Assembly: GCF_900460525.1 (NCBI RefSeq)
Contig: NZ_UHIY01000001.1
Coordinates: 4,526,001-4,590,000 of the forward strand
Source of the DNA: Yersinia kristensenii
Lineage (GTDB): Bacteria > Pseudomonadota > Gammaproteobacteria > Enterobacterales > Enterobacteriaceae
DNA length: 64,000 nucleotides
Direction: 5' to 3'
Below, in pieces: positions 17,285-25,962 of this stretch (position 1 is the stretch's first letter; the number at the start of each line of letters is the position of its first letter). The notes under the pieces are model-generated. The model was given only the letters and a program-made list of their open reading frames with translations. It searched no databases and was not told where the DNA came from. A program made the position numbers and the translations under genes.

Positions 17285-17946
17285 TGCGTAATGTGACATT
17301 TAAAAATTCGCTATACCTGCTAGTCGCATTTTCTGCAGTCGCTTGGTTTTCTCTCGCCTATGTTAATGAGCTAGACCTGTCCAAGATAAAAGATTTTTTG
17401 GGACTTATACCAAAGGTGGTGAGTATTGACCTTTTGATGGTTGCTGTGTTCGCAAAATGGGGATGGAAACTTAAGATATTTAGAGGCTGGCTCGTTCCTT
17501 TTCCAAACTTGAGTGGAAGCTGGGTAGGTTTTATATATTCAGATTGGAAAAACCCGCAAACTGGAGAAAAACCACCACCTATACCCGTAATGCTAACTGT
17601 GAACCAATCTTTCTTCCACATTAGCTGCATGATGCGAACGAGTGAAATGGAAAGCTCTTCGTATTCTGAGGGTTTTCTTATCGACCCTGAACGACAAATT
17701 AAAGACGTAGCATACTCTTATGCAAGCAAGCCTAGGCTAAGTTTAAATGAGAGAAGCATTCCCCATGATGGAACCGTGGTGTTCAAAATCATTGAGAGCC
17801 CGAAACTGAAGTTAGTAGGTAGATATTGGACGGAAAGGTTAACAAAAGGGGAAATAGTTCTTCAATATCATTCAAAAGAAATGCTTGAAGAGCTGCCTGA
17901 AAATTTGGGTGAACATCCCGTGACGGAAAGTGAAAATCGACGCTAG
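17284..17946 (+). CDS. CBASS effector, Cap15-like 2TM beta-barrel protein
   Basis: A 220-residue membrane effector. Two hydrophobic spans lie at about 8-27 (LYLLVAFSAVAWFSLAYV) and 41-58 (VSIDLLMVAVFAKWGW), followed by a strand-rich cytoplasmic domain beginning FPNLSGSWVGFIYSDW, the SMODS-associated 2TM beta-rich pattern. Cap15 proteins bind the cyclic nucleotide in the beta-barrel, oligomerise and disrupt the inner membrane, killing the infected cell. The best-studied structure of this family came from Yersinia aleksiciae. The start is the ATG that overlaps the CD-NTase stop; the frame upstream from a TTG is not used. Confidence 0.88.
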   Translation: MRNVTFKNSLYLLVAFSAVAWFSLAYVNELDLSKIKDFLGLIPKVVSIDLLMVAVFAKWGWKLKIFRGWLVPFPNLSGSWVGFIYSDWKNPQTGEKPPPIPVMLTVNQSFFHISCMMRTSEMESSSYSEGFLIDPERQIKDVAYSYASKPRLSLNERSIPHDGTVVFKIIESPKLKLVGRYWTERLTKGEIVLQYHSKEMLEELPENLGEHPVTESENRR

Positions 17947-18031
17947 CAAGATGTTGCTGAAGGATGATTTTCTGCAGGTTACAATGTTTATCGTAAAATA
18001 AAAGTTATATATATTAATTTGGAGAAATAAG

Positions 18032-18296
18032 TTGACTGAGTTAGCTGAAGTAGAAATTAAGTACAGGTTTCCTCTTTTCTCAAAACCTTCCTCTTTAGTT
18101 AATTTAAAAAATTGTAATATCAGATATTTGGGCGTTCTGGGACTATGTTATAAAAAAGACGAGCAATGATCGCAAAGGGGAGGATTTTTTAAGGTCACTT
18201 CTCGAACAGGCAAAACACCTTTATCATAGTGTGTTAATCACTGGGGAGCAGGTTAGGCGTATACAGGTCGTTTCGGTGACAATACTTAACATCTGA
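18032..18296 (+). pseudogene. frameshifted gene fragment, possibly YaaC-like
   Basis: A TTG start at 18032 after GGAG opens a frame of 45 codons (MTELAEVEIKYRFPLFSKPS...). Past the run of six A at 18106-18111 the sense continues in the +1 frame as ISDIWAFWDYVIKKTSNDRK and EDFLRSLLEQAKHLYHSVLI until TGA 18294-18296. One extra base in the A-run explains the break. The second part resembles, from memory, the N-terminal region of YaaC-type proteins; this is weak. The gene is also truncated, since the FRG gene follows at once. Confidence 0.5.
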
Positions 18297-18412
18297 CACC
18301 GACACACCGAATAACCGGTAACCATATTTTAGAGGTTGACCTGACATCGGTTTGCAGAAAAGCTGTACGGACTATCTTTCTCGCTGATGTCCCTCAGGGA
18401 CAGGGATAACTC

Positions 18413-19771
18413 ATGTTTAATTTTATCGTTGTAGGCGGCTCGTTTAATTTCTTTCAGATGAAAGAAGGACGGGAGAGTTTTCCTATTTCCCGCCTGTTTG
18501 AATCTACAGCAGAGGATATCAGGAATAAGTTGCTGCCGCTGACGTCTGAAACGTTACAGTATATAGCTACCCTGCCGGTTATATTCATGACCGAGCCTGA
18601 ACAGGACGATGAGCGTACTGCGGACTATTCCGACGTCAGGATTGGTTCAATTACTGATCTTAAGATTACTAAGGAAAAGAACGAAACCGTTCTCGACTTT
18701 AAATTTAAAATCAGCAAAGATTTTGCACGTTGTAGACTCGCCAATGAAAAGGAATATTCCAGCATCCTCCAGCTAGGTGGGTTTGGTCTCCATCGCACCC
18801 ACTGGTCCGTTAAGAAGCTTGAATTGTTAGATGCCCTACGAGTGATGGGTATAAATAATAATGTTCACGGGTTGCCTTCCGGAGACATAAACCCACCTGA
18901 TAAGCATTACGAACAGGAAAGCATTTCAGACGTCAGTACATACCTCAACAGAGTGCTAGAGCATGAATTCGGGAAGGACGAAGAAGTCTTTTACCGTGGA
19001 CACTCCGATTACCGGTATGAGCTTACTCCATCGTTATACCGTAAAAATGCACACGGGAACTTTCGCTACCGCCAGCACGAGTCTGAGATGATCACAGAAC
19101 TGCTAACGGTTCAACCCGCCGAGTTCATGAGTGACCGGTATATGCTCGATAAACTGGTTAGAATGCAGCACTACGGCCTGCCAACCCGATTGCTGGACGT
19201 CACCACGAACCCGCTTATTGCACTCTATTTTGCCTGCTCAAATATAAAGTTTGAGAACGGTGCAGAGGTGGAGGGAAACGTCATCATTATGACAACTCGA
19301 AAAAGCCAGATAAAGTTCTTTGATTCTGATACGGTCAGTTGCATAGCTAATCTGTCACGTCTACCTGAACACCTGAAAAAAACTCTGAACTTCACCCTTG
19401 AGCAAGAGGAGTTCAACGGAACCGGTTCCTGCGCGCAGCTACTACATCTGATTAAGGATGAAAAATCCTACTTCAAGCACGTCATAGAACCAGCGGATCT
19501 GCAGCGACTTATCGTGGTCAAGGGAAGAATGACAAATCCTCGAATTAACTCGCAGTCCGGCGCATTTCTGATATTTGGGGAAGATGCTGTTCTTCCTGAA
19601 ACTGGATACAGCGAACTCAAAGTCAAAAAATTCCGCATTCATAATAAAAAAGCCCTGATGGAGCAGTTGGCTCGTTTTGGAATAAACGAAAGCACTGTTT
19701 ACCCAGGCATTGAAAAAGCGGCCGGTGAAATCGCCAAGAAATATGATACGCTCAGCAACACTGCACGATAA
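18413..19771 (+). CDS. FRG-domain protein, probable anti-phage cargo
   Basis: A 452-residue protein. Residues 1 to about 160 form a strand-rich domain I do not recognise. The FRG domain follows with FYRGHSDYRYELTPSLYR (193-210), MQHYGLPTRLLDVTTNPL (251-268) and a later INSQSGAFLIFG. FRG (named after the Phe-Arg-Gly motif, here Y-R-G) proteins are scattered in mobile elements and defence islands, and some analyses relate the fold to ADP-ribosyltransferases; the activity is not established. Position next to CBASS in the variable gap between replication and packaging genes supports a defence role. Confidence 0.75.
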   Translation: MFNFIVVGGSFNFFQMKEGRESFPISRLFESTAEDIRNKLLPLTSETLQYIATLPVIFMTEPEQDDERTADYSDVRIGSITDLKITKEKNETVLDFKFKISKDFARCRLANEKEYSSILQLGGFGLHRTHWSVKKLELLDALRVMGINNNVHGLPSGDINPPDKHYEQESISDVSTYLNRVLEHEFGKDEEVFYRGHSDYRYELTPSLYRKNAHGNFRYRQHESEMITELLTVQPAEFMSDRYMLDKLVRMQHYGLPTRLLDVTTNPLIALYFACSNIKFENGAEVEGNVIIMTTRKSQIKFFDSDTVSCIANLSRLPEHLKKTLNFTLEQEEFNGTGSCAQLLHLIKDEKSYFKHVIEPADLQRLIVVKGRMTNPRINSQSGAFLIFGEDAVLPETGYSELKVKKFRIHNKKALMEQLARFGINESTVYPGIEKAAGEIAKKYDTLSNTAR

Positions 19772-19832
19772 CTTCCGCCCGACACGCATTACCCGCAACA
19801 TGGTAAGCAGAATATCGTCAGGTCAAATGAAT

Positions 19833-19854
19833 AAAACCCCGCCCCATCGGCGGG
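19833..19854 (-). terminator. terminator of the leftward late operon
   Basis: CCCGCC at 19838-19843 pairs with GGCGGG at 19849-19854; on the minus strand the stem is followed by GTTTTAT. It lies just past the Ogr-like gene stop and would end the terminase-portal-ogr transcript before it reaches the FRG gene. Confidence 0.65.
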
Positions 19855-19859
19855 CTTGA

Positions 19860-20174
19860 CTATTGCGCCTGTAGTAATTCCAGCGCCAACTGTTTTTCCT
19901 CTGGCCGCATACGCTCAATAAAAAATTTCAGCATGCCATTCTGTAGGCCGCTGGGAACCAGTGTGTGTGAGTAAGCCAGATTCATTACCCATGTATGCCC
20001 ACACTCAAGGCGCGTGCAGCGGTAGTAAACATCAGCATAGTCGTCAGTTTTCCAGGCGGTCTTCTCAATGATGGCTTGCGCACCACAGCAATGACACCGC
20101 GCTTTTTGTTTGCGCACTATCCACCTCTTACAAGCTCGCTTCCTGTGAGGGGATTTTATCCAATTTTTTGCCAT
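19860..20174 (-). CDS. Ogr/Delta-like zinc-finger late activator
   Basis: A 104-residue protein with C27-x2-C30 and C53-x4-C58 (CHCC and CTRLEC), the zinc-binding spacing of the P2 Ogr and P4 Delta activators, followed by GHTWVMNL, equivalent to the conserved aromatic segment after the finger. Ogr-type proteins recruit RNA polymerase to late promoters through its alpha subunit. Compared with P2 Ogr (72 residues) it has a basic 25-residue N-terminal extension. Its location is unusual: it is the last gene of the leftward packaging operon, 9 bp after the portal gene, instead of lying next to the D-like gene at the far end. Confidence 0.8.
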   Translation of the reverse strand: MAKNWIKSPHRKRACKRWIVRKQKARCHCCGAQAIIEKTAWKTDDYADVYYRCTRLECGHTWVMNLAYSHTLVPSGLQNGMLKFFIERMRPEEKQLALELLQAQ

Positions 20175-20183
20175 CTTTGTGCA

Positions 20184-21218
20184 TTACTCTGCTGATTCAT
20201 CGAATCCCAGTTCAAATACCACACGCCCCAACCGCCCAATATCCGGGTCGCTATTTATCCCCTCCATAATCAACCGGCGCAACGGGATGACCTCATCTTT
20301 ATAATAGGCTTCGCGGGATTTTAGCGGGTCACCGAGTCCACCGGTATTGGCGGGAATAATACCAGCCAACCCCGGTGGAAAACGGTGGGCTACAAGCTGA
20401 TCCTGAGCACTGATATTTTTGATATTCAGAAACTCATCTTTCGTGCCACTGTCCCCAATAGGGATAACTTTCACCCCTTCTTTATCCCCGCCGGGAATAT
20501 TGATAAACATCGATTTGAAATTTCCCGCCCCTTTTGAGCCTTCGATTTTCTTGCGAAATGCCTCTTCAAGGTCTGGGGTCATATCCGGGTCAGTGGTGTA
20601 AAGGATGTACCCAAGGTGTGCGCCATTTTTGAAATACTTACGACGAAAGCGGGTGGCATCCACATTCAGCATGGCCGACTCCATGCCGTGAATATAGTCC
20701 GGCACCCCATAGACCTGCTGTTGCGGGTCATAAATGGCGACAAAAATGACCTCATCAGGCGTGTAGGTGAGGTCTTCCAGAGCAGACTGCACAATGACGG
20801 TACCGCCATCACCGTTACGCCTGAGATACAGCGACGGCAGTGTGTGGAGTCGCACCACCTGCCCCAGCCTGTTTCGCACTTTCAGTAACCCCATATCACC
20901 AAATATCAGCAGGTTGGTGACCGCAGCGGCCATCGCCGCATGAGTCATGCCGCCGCCGCCACGAAAACCCTGCACTATCATATTGACGCGCGCCCGCAGC
21001 ACTGCGCCATGGTACGGAGCAATATTGGCCAGCACCGCAAGGTCAGTTCGCTCAATGGGCGGCATATAATAGCCGTTATACCCATTCCAGAGCGTGCCGT
21101 AATAACAACCCCACGCGGCGACGGGCTCAGGATCACCAAACTCAATAAGGGTTGTCCGGCTGGAACTGGTATGCTTATTTTCAGTGAACTGGACAGGATA
21201 TTTTCTTTTCTTAGTCAT
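20184..21218 (-). CDS. portal protein (P2 gpQ-like, PBSX family)
   Basis: A 344-residue portal protein, the same length as P2 gpQ, forming the dodecameric ring at the capsid vertex through which DNA is packaged. Recognisable stretches include LANIAPYHGAVLRARVNMI and HRFPPGLAGIIPANTGGLGD. The ATG at 21218 is preferred to an in-frame TTG at 21224, and the gene overlaps the end of the terminase gene. It is cotranscribed leftward with terminase and the Ogr-like gene. Confidence 0.92.
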   Translation of the reverse strand: MTKKRKYPVQFTENKHTSSSRTTLIEFGDPEPVAAWGCYYGTLWNGYNGYYMPPIERTDLAVLANIAPYHGAVLRARVNMIVQGFRGGGGMTHAAMAAAVTNLLIFGDMGLLKVRNRLGQVVRLHTLPSLYLRRNGDGGTVIVQSALEDLTYTPDEVIFVAIYDPQQQVYGVPDYIHGMESAMLNVDATRFRRKYFKNGAHLGYILYTTDPDMTPDLEEAFRKKIEGSKGAGNFKSMFINIPGGDKEGVKVIPIGDSGTKDEFLNIKNISAQDQLVAHRFPPGLAGIIPANTGGLGDPLKSREAYYKDEVIPLRRLIMEGINSDPDIGRLGRVVFELGFDESAE

Positions 21219-22986
21219 CAGCAAAAATCCATGTCGATTTACGTTTGTTTTGGTAGTTCAGCGGCTCATTACTCAACGCGTGGGCGATAGCAAAAAACAC
21301 ATCCGCATGCCCCGTTTCCTCGCTACGCTCTGCGGTGAAAGTGACTTTATTACCGCTGTTGGTGGTTTCCTGACGAATGGCGAGGAAAGAGGCGGGAATA
21401 TCGGTAGCTTCTTCGTCCCATTCAATGCGGTTGGCGTAAATCACATCCAGCATTTTCATGACCAGACGATTTTTAGACTCCACGCTGTAGTGAATGGCCA
21501 CCGTTTCACGATGCGCAAAGCCTTGCACCAGCTCAAAGACGCCATAGCCAAGCCCTGTCACATCAATGCCGATATAGGTCATGTTGTAACGCGCCTTGAT
21601 ACTACGGATACGCTCAGCCATAAACTGGAATGACATGCTGCGCCAGTGGTGCTTTTCCAGCACCCGGAAACGTTCAGCCGCCACCAGTGGCGGTGCGACC
21701 ACCACAAAAGTGGCATTATCATTTGAGCGCGCAGGGTCAAACCCGCCCCACACCTCCCGATTACCAAACGGCATGGGTTCGTCAGGGTGAAAATCCTCCC
21801 ACGTCCGAATATCCACCCCACAACGCATCAAATCGCCGAACTTAAAGACACTCTCTTTATCATCCACAAATACGCACATAAACAGCATATTGAATGCGCT
21901 TTCGTTGTAACGTTCGCGCAGCTCATTGATATCAGCCAGATTGAAACCACCGGCAATGGCATCCTCCAGTGTCACGACATAACGCCACTGGCCATCCGGG
22001 CATTCGCGGCCACCGTCCCGCATCTCATCAAACGAGGGGAACACCACATCTTTTCGTTTGGTATCCCCTTTACGCCACTCATCACCTGACCAGAACGGAT
22101 AGCCCTGATGGGTTTTAGCTGACGGTGTGGAAAAATAGGTAATACGCCAGTGCTTATGCGTGGCCATCCCGGAAGCCACTTCATTAAGGCGACGAAAATT
22201 CGGGATCCACAGGTATTCGTCGATATAGAGGTGACCGCTGTTTGATTGTGCGGTGTTGCTGTTTGTGGCCAGAAAATAAAGCTCGGCCAAATTACTTAAT
22301 TTGATCGGATTGCCCTTGATGGGAATGCCAAATTCCGTCTGGGCTATTTTGACAATATAGGTGCGAAAGACTTCTGCCTGACGCTTGGAGGCCGATAAAA
22401 ATATCTGTGTGTCGCCACTTAATACCGCATCTTCAAATGCTTCAAATGCGAAATAATACGTGGCCCCGATCTGACGAGATTTAAGCAGATTACGCACACG
22501 CCGAAACTTATTGTTCCGCAAGTGTTGTTGGTAGCTGAAGAGTTTTTGGATAAAGGGCTCAAAACTTTCTGCCGCCAGCCCTGAGACATCATTTGCCTTG
22601 CGAGGGCGCGCTTTCTGCTCCCCTTTTTCACCTCGAACGGTGTGACCAGAACCAGACGTACCGGCCTCTGTCCGCTCAATCTCCGCCATGCGTTCAGTGT
22701 GTTTATTTCTCACCGACATCAGTTTGACGTGGTGCCCAATCAGGCGGTCGAGTTCGTCACGCTCCTCCTGAGTTTTAAGGTCACGCTCCAGCAGCACTTT
22801 ACAGCGCCGGGCTATCACCTCCTCCACGCCTTCCGTGCTGAGCTGCGTGTACCATTCAAATTTGGTCGCCCAATAATAAATAATGCGCGGACTGTTTAAT
22901 CCGAGTTTTTTCTGTATCTCTTTGGGGGTATGCCTTTTCAGGTACAGCGATTTTGCAGCGGCAATCACCTCATCTGAATAAGCCAT
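21211..22986 (-). CDS. terminase large subunit ATPase (P2 gpP-like)
   Basis: A 591-residue packaging motor matching P2 gpP in length. An N-terminal helix-turn-helix (about 1-60, KRHTPKEIQKKLGLNSPRII) is followed by the ATPase core with a variant Walker A (LLKSRQIGATYYFAFEAFED) and Walker B HLYIDEYLW. The C-terminal nuclease domain (about 400-560) has acidic residues in GGFDPARSNDNA and GIDVTGLGYG. It is the first gene of the leftward late operon, divergent from the scaffold gene across the nested dyad. Confidence 0.94.
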   Translation of the reverse strand: MAYSDEVIAAAKSLYLKRHTPKEIQKKLGLNSPRIIYYWATKFEWYTQLSTEGVEEVIARRCKVLLERDLKTQEERDELDRLIGHHVKLMSVRNKHTERMAEIERTEAGTSGSGHTVRGEKGEQKARPRKANDVSGLAAESFEPFIQKLFSYQQHLRNNKFRRVRNLLKSRQIGATYYFAFEAFEDAVLSGDTQIFLSASKRQAEVFRTYIVKIAQTEFGIPIKGNPIKLSNLAELYFLATNSNTAQSNSGHLYIDEYLWIPNFRRLNEVASGMATHKHWRITYFSTPSAKTHQGYPFWSGDEWRKGDTKRKDVVFPSFDEMRDGGRECPDGQWRYVVTLEDAIAGGFNLADINELRERYNESAFNMLFMCVFVDDKESVFKFGDLMRCGVDIRTWEDFHPDEPMPFGNREVWGGFDPARSNDNATFVVVAPPLVAAERFRVLEKHHWRSMSFQFMAERIRSIKARYNMTYIGIDVTGLGYGVFELVQGFAHRETVAIHYSVESKNRLVMKMLDVIYANRIEWDEEATDIPASFLAIRQETTNSGNKVTFTAERSEETGHADVFFAIAHALSNEPLNYQNKRKSTWIFADD

Positions 22987-23053
22987 AAATAACCTCTACT
23001 GTATGATTCCCCTCTCATTCTCAGCAAAGGTTTGAGTAAAAACGAACGGCAGA

Positions 23054-23099
23054 TTTCGGCTATTTTCGGATATTGCCCGATATCCGAAAGTACCCGAAA
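23054..23099. promoter_or_regulatory. nested dyad between divergent late operons
   Basis: Four 6-bp half-sites are arranged symmetrically around 23076.5: TTTCGG at 23054-23059 and 23064-23069, CCGAAA at 23084-23089 and 23094-23099. The inner pair extends to a 10-bp perfect inverted repeat, TTTCGGATAT and ATATCCGAAA, with spacer TGCCCG. Each direct pair is spaced exactly 10 bp, one helical turn. It lies in the 184-bp gap between the divergent terminase and scaffold genes. Binding by the Ogr-like activator is the natural inference. Possible AT-rich -10 segments are CGTTTTTAT near 23115 on the right and CGTTTTTAC near 23044 on the minus strand. Confidence 0.7.
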
Positions 23100-23170
23100 C
23101 CCAACGGATGACGCCGTTTTTATCCCGCCGTTAAATAACGCCAGATGTTTTTATCAGTGGATTAATTCAG

Positions 23171-24046
23171 ATGGCGAAACAGAAAACAGACTGGGTGGTG
23201 GTGGCGACTTCGGGGCCCACCATTGATGGTCGGGAAATTGACCCAAAGTGGCTGACAGATGCTGCCGAGGTTTACAACCCGGATGAACGTACCGCCATGC
23301 TCTGGCCGTTTCATGCCGATTCCGCGTGGCGCGCCTTCACTAACAACTACGGTCTCATTGATGCCCTGAAAGCAGAGAAAGTGGGTGACAAAGTGCAGCT
23401 TAAAGCCCGCCTGATCCCCAATCGTTTTCTGCTGGAAGCCAACAAGGCCGGGCAAAAACTCTTTACCTCCATTGAAGTGAAGGAAAATTACATGGGCACA
23501 GGCAAATTCTTTTTGTCTGGCATTGCCGTGACTGATACACCCGCCAGCATTAACACGACTCGCCTGCAATTTTCGCAAGGCGAAGTCCTCCATATGGGCA
23601 ATACGGAAGAGCTGAATTTCACCCTGCAATCTGACGACGAACAGGCAAAACGCAGATTTTTCTCTCGTTTCTTTTCATCTGCTCCCCACGAACAGGAAAA
23701 CGACAACAGCATGAACGAAAAACAATTTAACCAGTTGATGGATGCCATCAACCAAACCAGCGAACGTCTGGACAAAATGGAAGAAAAAGTCGCGCAGTTC
23801 AGTGAACAGAAAGAACCGGAAAGCGCTGGCGACAACACGCCGGAAAGCAACACCACTGACAATAGCGATAAGGACACTAAAACCTTCACGCTGACGACGG
23901 AACAAGGCGAAAAACTGTTTTCCACGATAAACGCCATTGCTGGCAAGGTCGACAAAATGGAAGCGGCGTTCACTGAACTGACTCAGGATGCCACACAACT
24001 CCCCGGCAACAACCCGGCGGGCGGCGAAACCTTTAACTTGGTGTAA
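23171..24046 (+). CDS. capsid scaffolding protein (P2 gpO-like)
   Basis: A 291-residue protein of the gpO family, an internal scaffold and self-cleaving serine protease for capsid assembly. The N-terminal protease domain (about 1-140) contains WPFHADSAWR and LFTSIEVKENYMGTGKFFL, the latter carrying a serine of the kind used in gpO catalysis. Residues about 180-290 form the helical scaffold with NQTSERLDKMEEKVAQF coiled coil. It is the first gene of the long rightward late operon. Confidence 0.9.
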   Translation: MAKQKTDWVVVATSGPTIDGREIDPKWLTDAAEVYNPDERTAMLWPFHADSAWRAFTNNYGLIDALKAEKVGDKVQLKARLIPNRFLLEANKAGQKLFTSIEVKENYMGTGKFFLSGIAVTDTPASINTTRLQFSQGEVLHMGNTEELNFTLQSDDEQAKRRFFSRFFSSAPHEQENDNSMNEKQFNQLMDAINQTSERLDKMEEKVAQFSEQKEPESAGDNTPESNTTDNSDKDTKTFTLTTEQGEKLFSTINAIAGKVDKMEAAFTELTQDATQLPGNNPAGGETFNLV

Positions 24047-24061
24047 TGAGGGGAGTACACA

Positions 24062-25150
24062 ATGAACATGACACCAGAAGCGCAGAAGCTGGTTAATCAA
24101 TATATCGGCGCACTACAAAAAGCATTCAGTGACTGCCAGGTATCTCAAGACAGGTATTACTCGCTGACAGAACCCAAAACCACCGCCCTGCGCAAAGCGA
24201 TGCTGGAAAGCGTGGAACTGCTGGGGTTCCTGAGCTGCCTTGACGTTCCCCACCCGCAGGGGCAGGTCGTTATCGTGGGCGAGTCCACGCTGCGTACTGG
24301 TCGCGTCAAAAGCGGACGCTTTACAAAGGGCTCCGGCATCAGTGGTAACGAATTTAAACTGGCAGAAACCGACTCCTGTTGCGTGATCACCTGGGAACAA
24401 CTTGCCATCTGGGCAAATGCGGGCAGCCCACAGGAATTCTTTAACCTGATGAACTCCGCCGCTGTCACCAACTTTGCGCTGGACATGCTGCGCATCGGCT
24501 TCAACGGTAAGAAAGCGGCAGAAAACTCTGACCCGGAAACAAACCCGAACGGCGAAGATGTCAATATCGGCTGGCATGAAATCGCCAGACAGTGGGGCGA
24601 ACAGGAAGGTAACACCTCCCGCATTCTGACGGACGCCGTCACCTTGGGTGAAGGGGGGGATTATCTGGGACTGGATGCCATGGCCGCCGACCTGATCCGC
24701 ACCTGCATTCCGGTGCAGTACCACAATGACCCGCGTCTTACCGTACTGGTGGGTGCTGACCTTGTGGCCGCTGAAGAGCTGCGCCTCTACAACAAGGAAG
24801 ACAGACCCACCGAGAAGGTGGCCGCACAGCTACTAACCAAAAATATCGCGGGTCGCAAAGCCATTATTCCACCGTTCATGCCGGGCAAGCGCATGGTGGT
24901 GACGATGCTGCCCAATCTGCAAATTCTGACGCTGAAAGGCTCTCGTCGCCGCAAGGCCGAGGATGTGGGCGACCGCAAACAGTTCGAAAACAGCTACTGG
25001 CGCTATGAAGGCTATGCCTTGGGTGATCCGAATCTGTACGCTGCCGTAGATGAGTCTGCGGTCACTATTGCTACCGACAAAACGAAAGCAACACCAAAAA
25101 ATGCCCCCGCGCAGAAAGCTGCGCCAAAAAATGACGCAGAACAGGAATAA
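24062..25150 (+). CDS. major capsid protein (P2 gpN-like)
   Basis: A 362-residue HK97-fold capsid protein close in length to P2 gpN (357). Family stretches visible are TPEAQKLVNQYIGALQKAF at the N terminus, PHPQGQVVIVGESTLRTGR, and NSYWRYEGYALGDPNLYAAV near the C terminus. The C-terminal tail is alanine and lysine rich and disordered. It follows the scaffold gene by 15 bp with a GGGGAG ribosome site; the scaffold protease would trim it during maturation. Confidence 0.95.
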   Translation: MNMTPEAQKLVNQYIGALQKAFSDCQVSQDRYYSLTEPKTTALRKAMLESVELLGFLSCLDVPHPQGQVVIVGESTLRTGRVKSGRFTKGSGISGNEFKLAETDSCCVITWEQLAIWANAGSPQEFFNLMNSAAVTNFALDMLRIGFNGKKAAENSDPETNPNGEDVNIGWHEIARQWGEQEGNTSRILTDAVTLGEGGDYLGLDAMAADLIRTCIPVQYHNDPRLTVLVGADLVAAEELRLYNKEDRPTEKVAAQLLTKNIAGRKAIIPPFMPGKRMVVTMLPNLQILTLKGSRRRKAEDVGDRKQFENSYWRYEGYALGDPNLYAAVDESAVTIATDKTKATPKNAPAQKAAPKNDAEQE

Positions 25151-25153
25151 ATC

Positions 25154-25861
25154 ATGACGCCCATGCAACGCCAGCAAGCCCGTCAACTCGCCGAGCGACG
25201 TGCCGCCCAATTGGCTGAGGCACCGGTGGCGGGGACAACGCAAGAGAGCCAGCACATCAAACTGCTGGCGCTGGGTAACGACCTGAAACAGCTGCATGGC
25301 ATGGAGCTGATAGCCGACAAACAGGCATTCAAACGAGAAGTGTTACTCCCGCGCTGGATGCCCCACGCACAGGCCTATCTGGATGGCGAGCGCGTGTATC
25401 AGAACCCCGTGTTGGTGTACTGCATCATCTGGCTGCTTGATACCGGCCAGTTTGAGCTGGCGTTGCAGTGGGCGGATATCGCGATTGCTCAGGGGCAAAA
25501 AACCCCCGATGGCTTTAAAAGCGAACTGCAGTCGTTTGTTGCCCACTTCATTCTGGACTGGGCGGAAACCGAAGCGGAGCGCGGACACAGCACAGAGCCC
25601 TACTTCTCACAACTGTTTGAAAAGGTACGGGATACGTGGCGACTTAACGAACGACTGACCGCGCGTTACTACCGTTTTGCGGGCTTACAACTGCTGCGCG
25701 GCGAAGATGGCAAGGCGCTGGCCAGCGCGGTGAATGACCCGGATAAGCTGATGCAGGCCGACCAGTTACTGGAGCGGGCCGAATGGCTGCACCCGAAAAT
25801 TCAGGTCAAAACACAGCGTCAGCGTATTGCGGCACGACTGCGCGCCTTGCAGGCAGAGTAA
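25154..25861 (+). CDS. terminase small subunit (P2 gpM-like)
   Basis: A 235-residue protein of the gpM family, which recognises and cuts cos together with the ATPase subunit. Its N-terminal basic helical stretch (MQRQQARQLAERRAAQLAEA) and the central VLVYCIIWLLDTGQFELALQ are typical. It starts 3 bp after the capsid gene stop, in the standard O-N-M-L order. P2 gpM is 247 residues, so the size fits. Confidence 0.88.
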   Translation: MTPMQRQQARQLAERRAAQLAEAPVAGTTQESQHIKLLALGNDLKQLHGMELIADKQAFKREVLLPRWMPHAQAYLDGERVYQNPVLVYCIIWLLDTGQFELALQWADIAIAQGQKTPDGFKSELQSFVAHFILDWAETEAERGHSTEPYFSQLFEKVRDTWRLNERLTARYYRFAGLQLLRGEDGKALASAVNDPDKLMQADQLLERAEWLHPKIQVKTQRQRIAARLRALQAE

Positions 25862-25962
25862 CAGAACACCAACAACCGGGTGGGCGTGGTGGAGGCATAC
25901 CGGCAATAACGCCGCGATGGCTACAGAAACCAGACAGCCCACCTTTCTCTGGCGGAATAACG

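Noticed and set aside
22987..23170. P2-type TGT-N12-ACA activator site in the late divergent region
   Set aside because: No properly spaced TGT/ACA pair was found; the symmetric TTTCGG dyad is the only strong signal.
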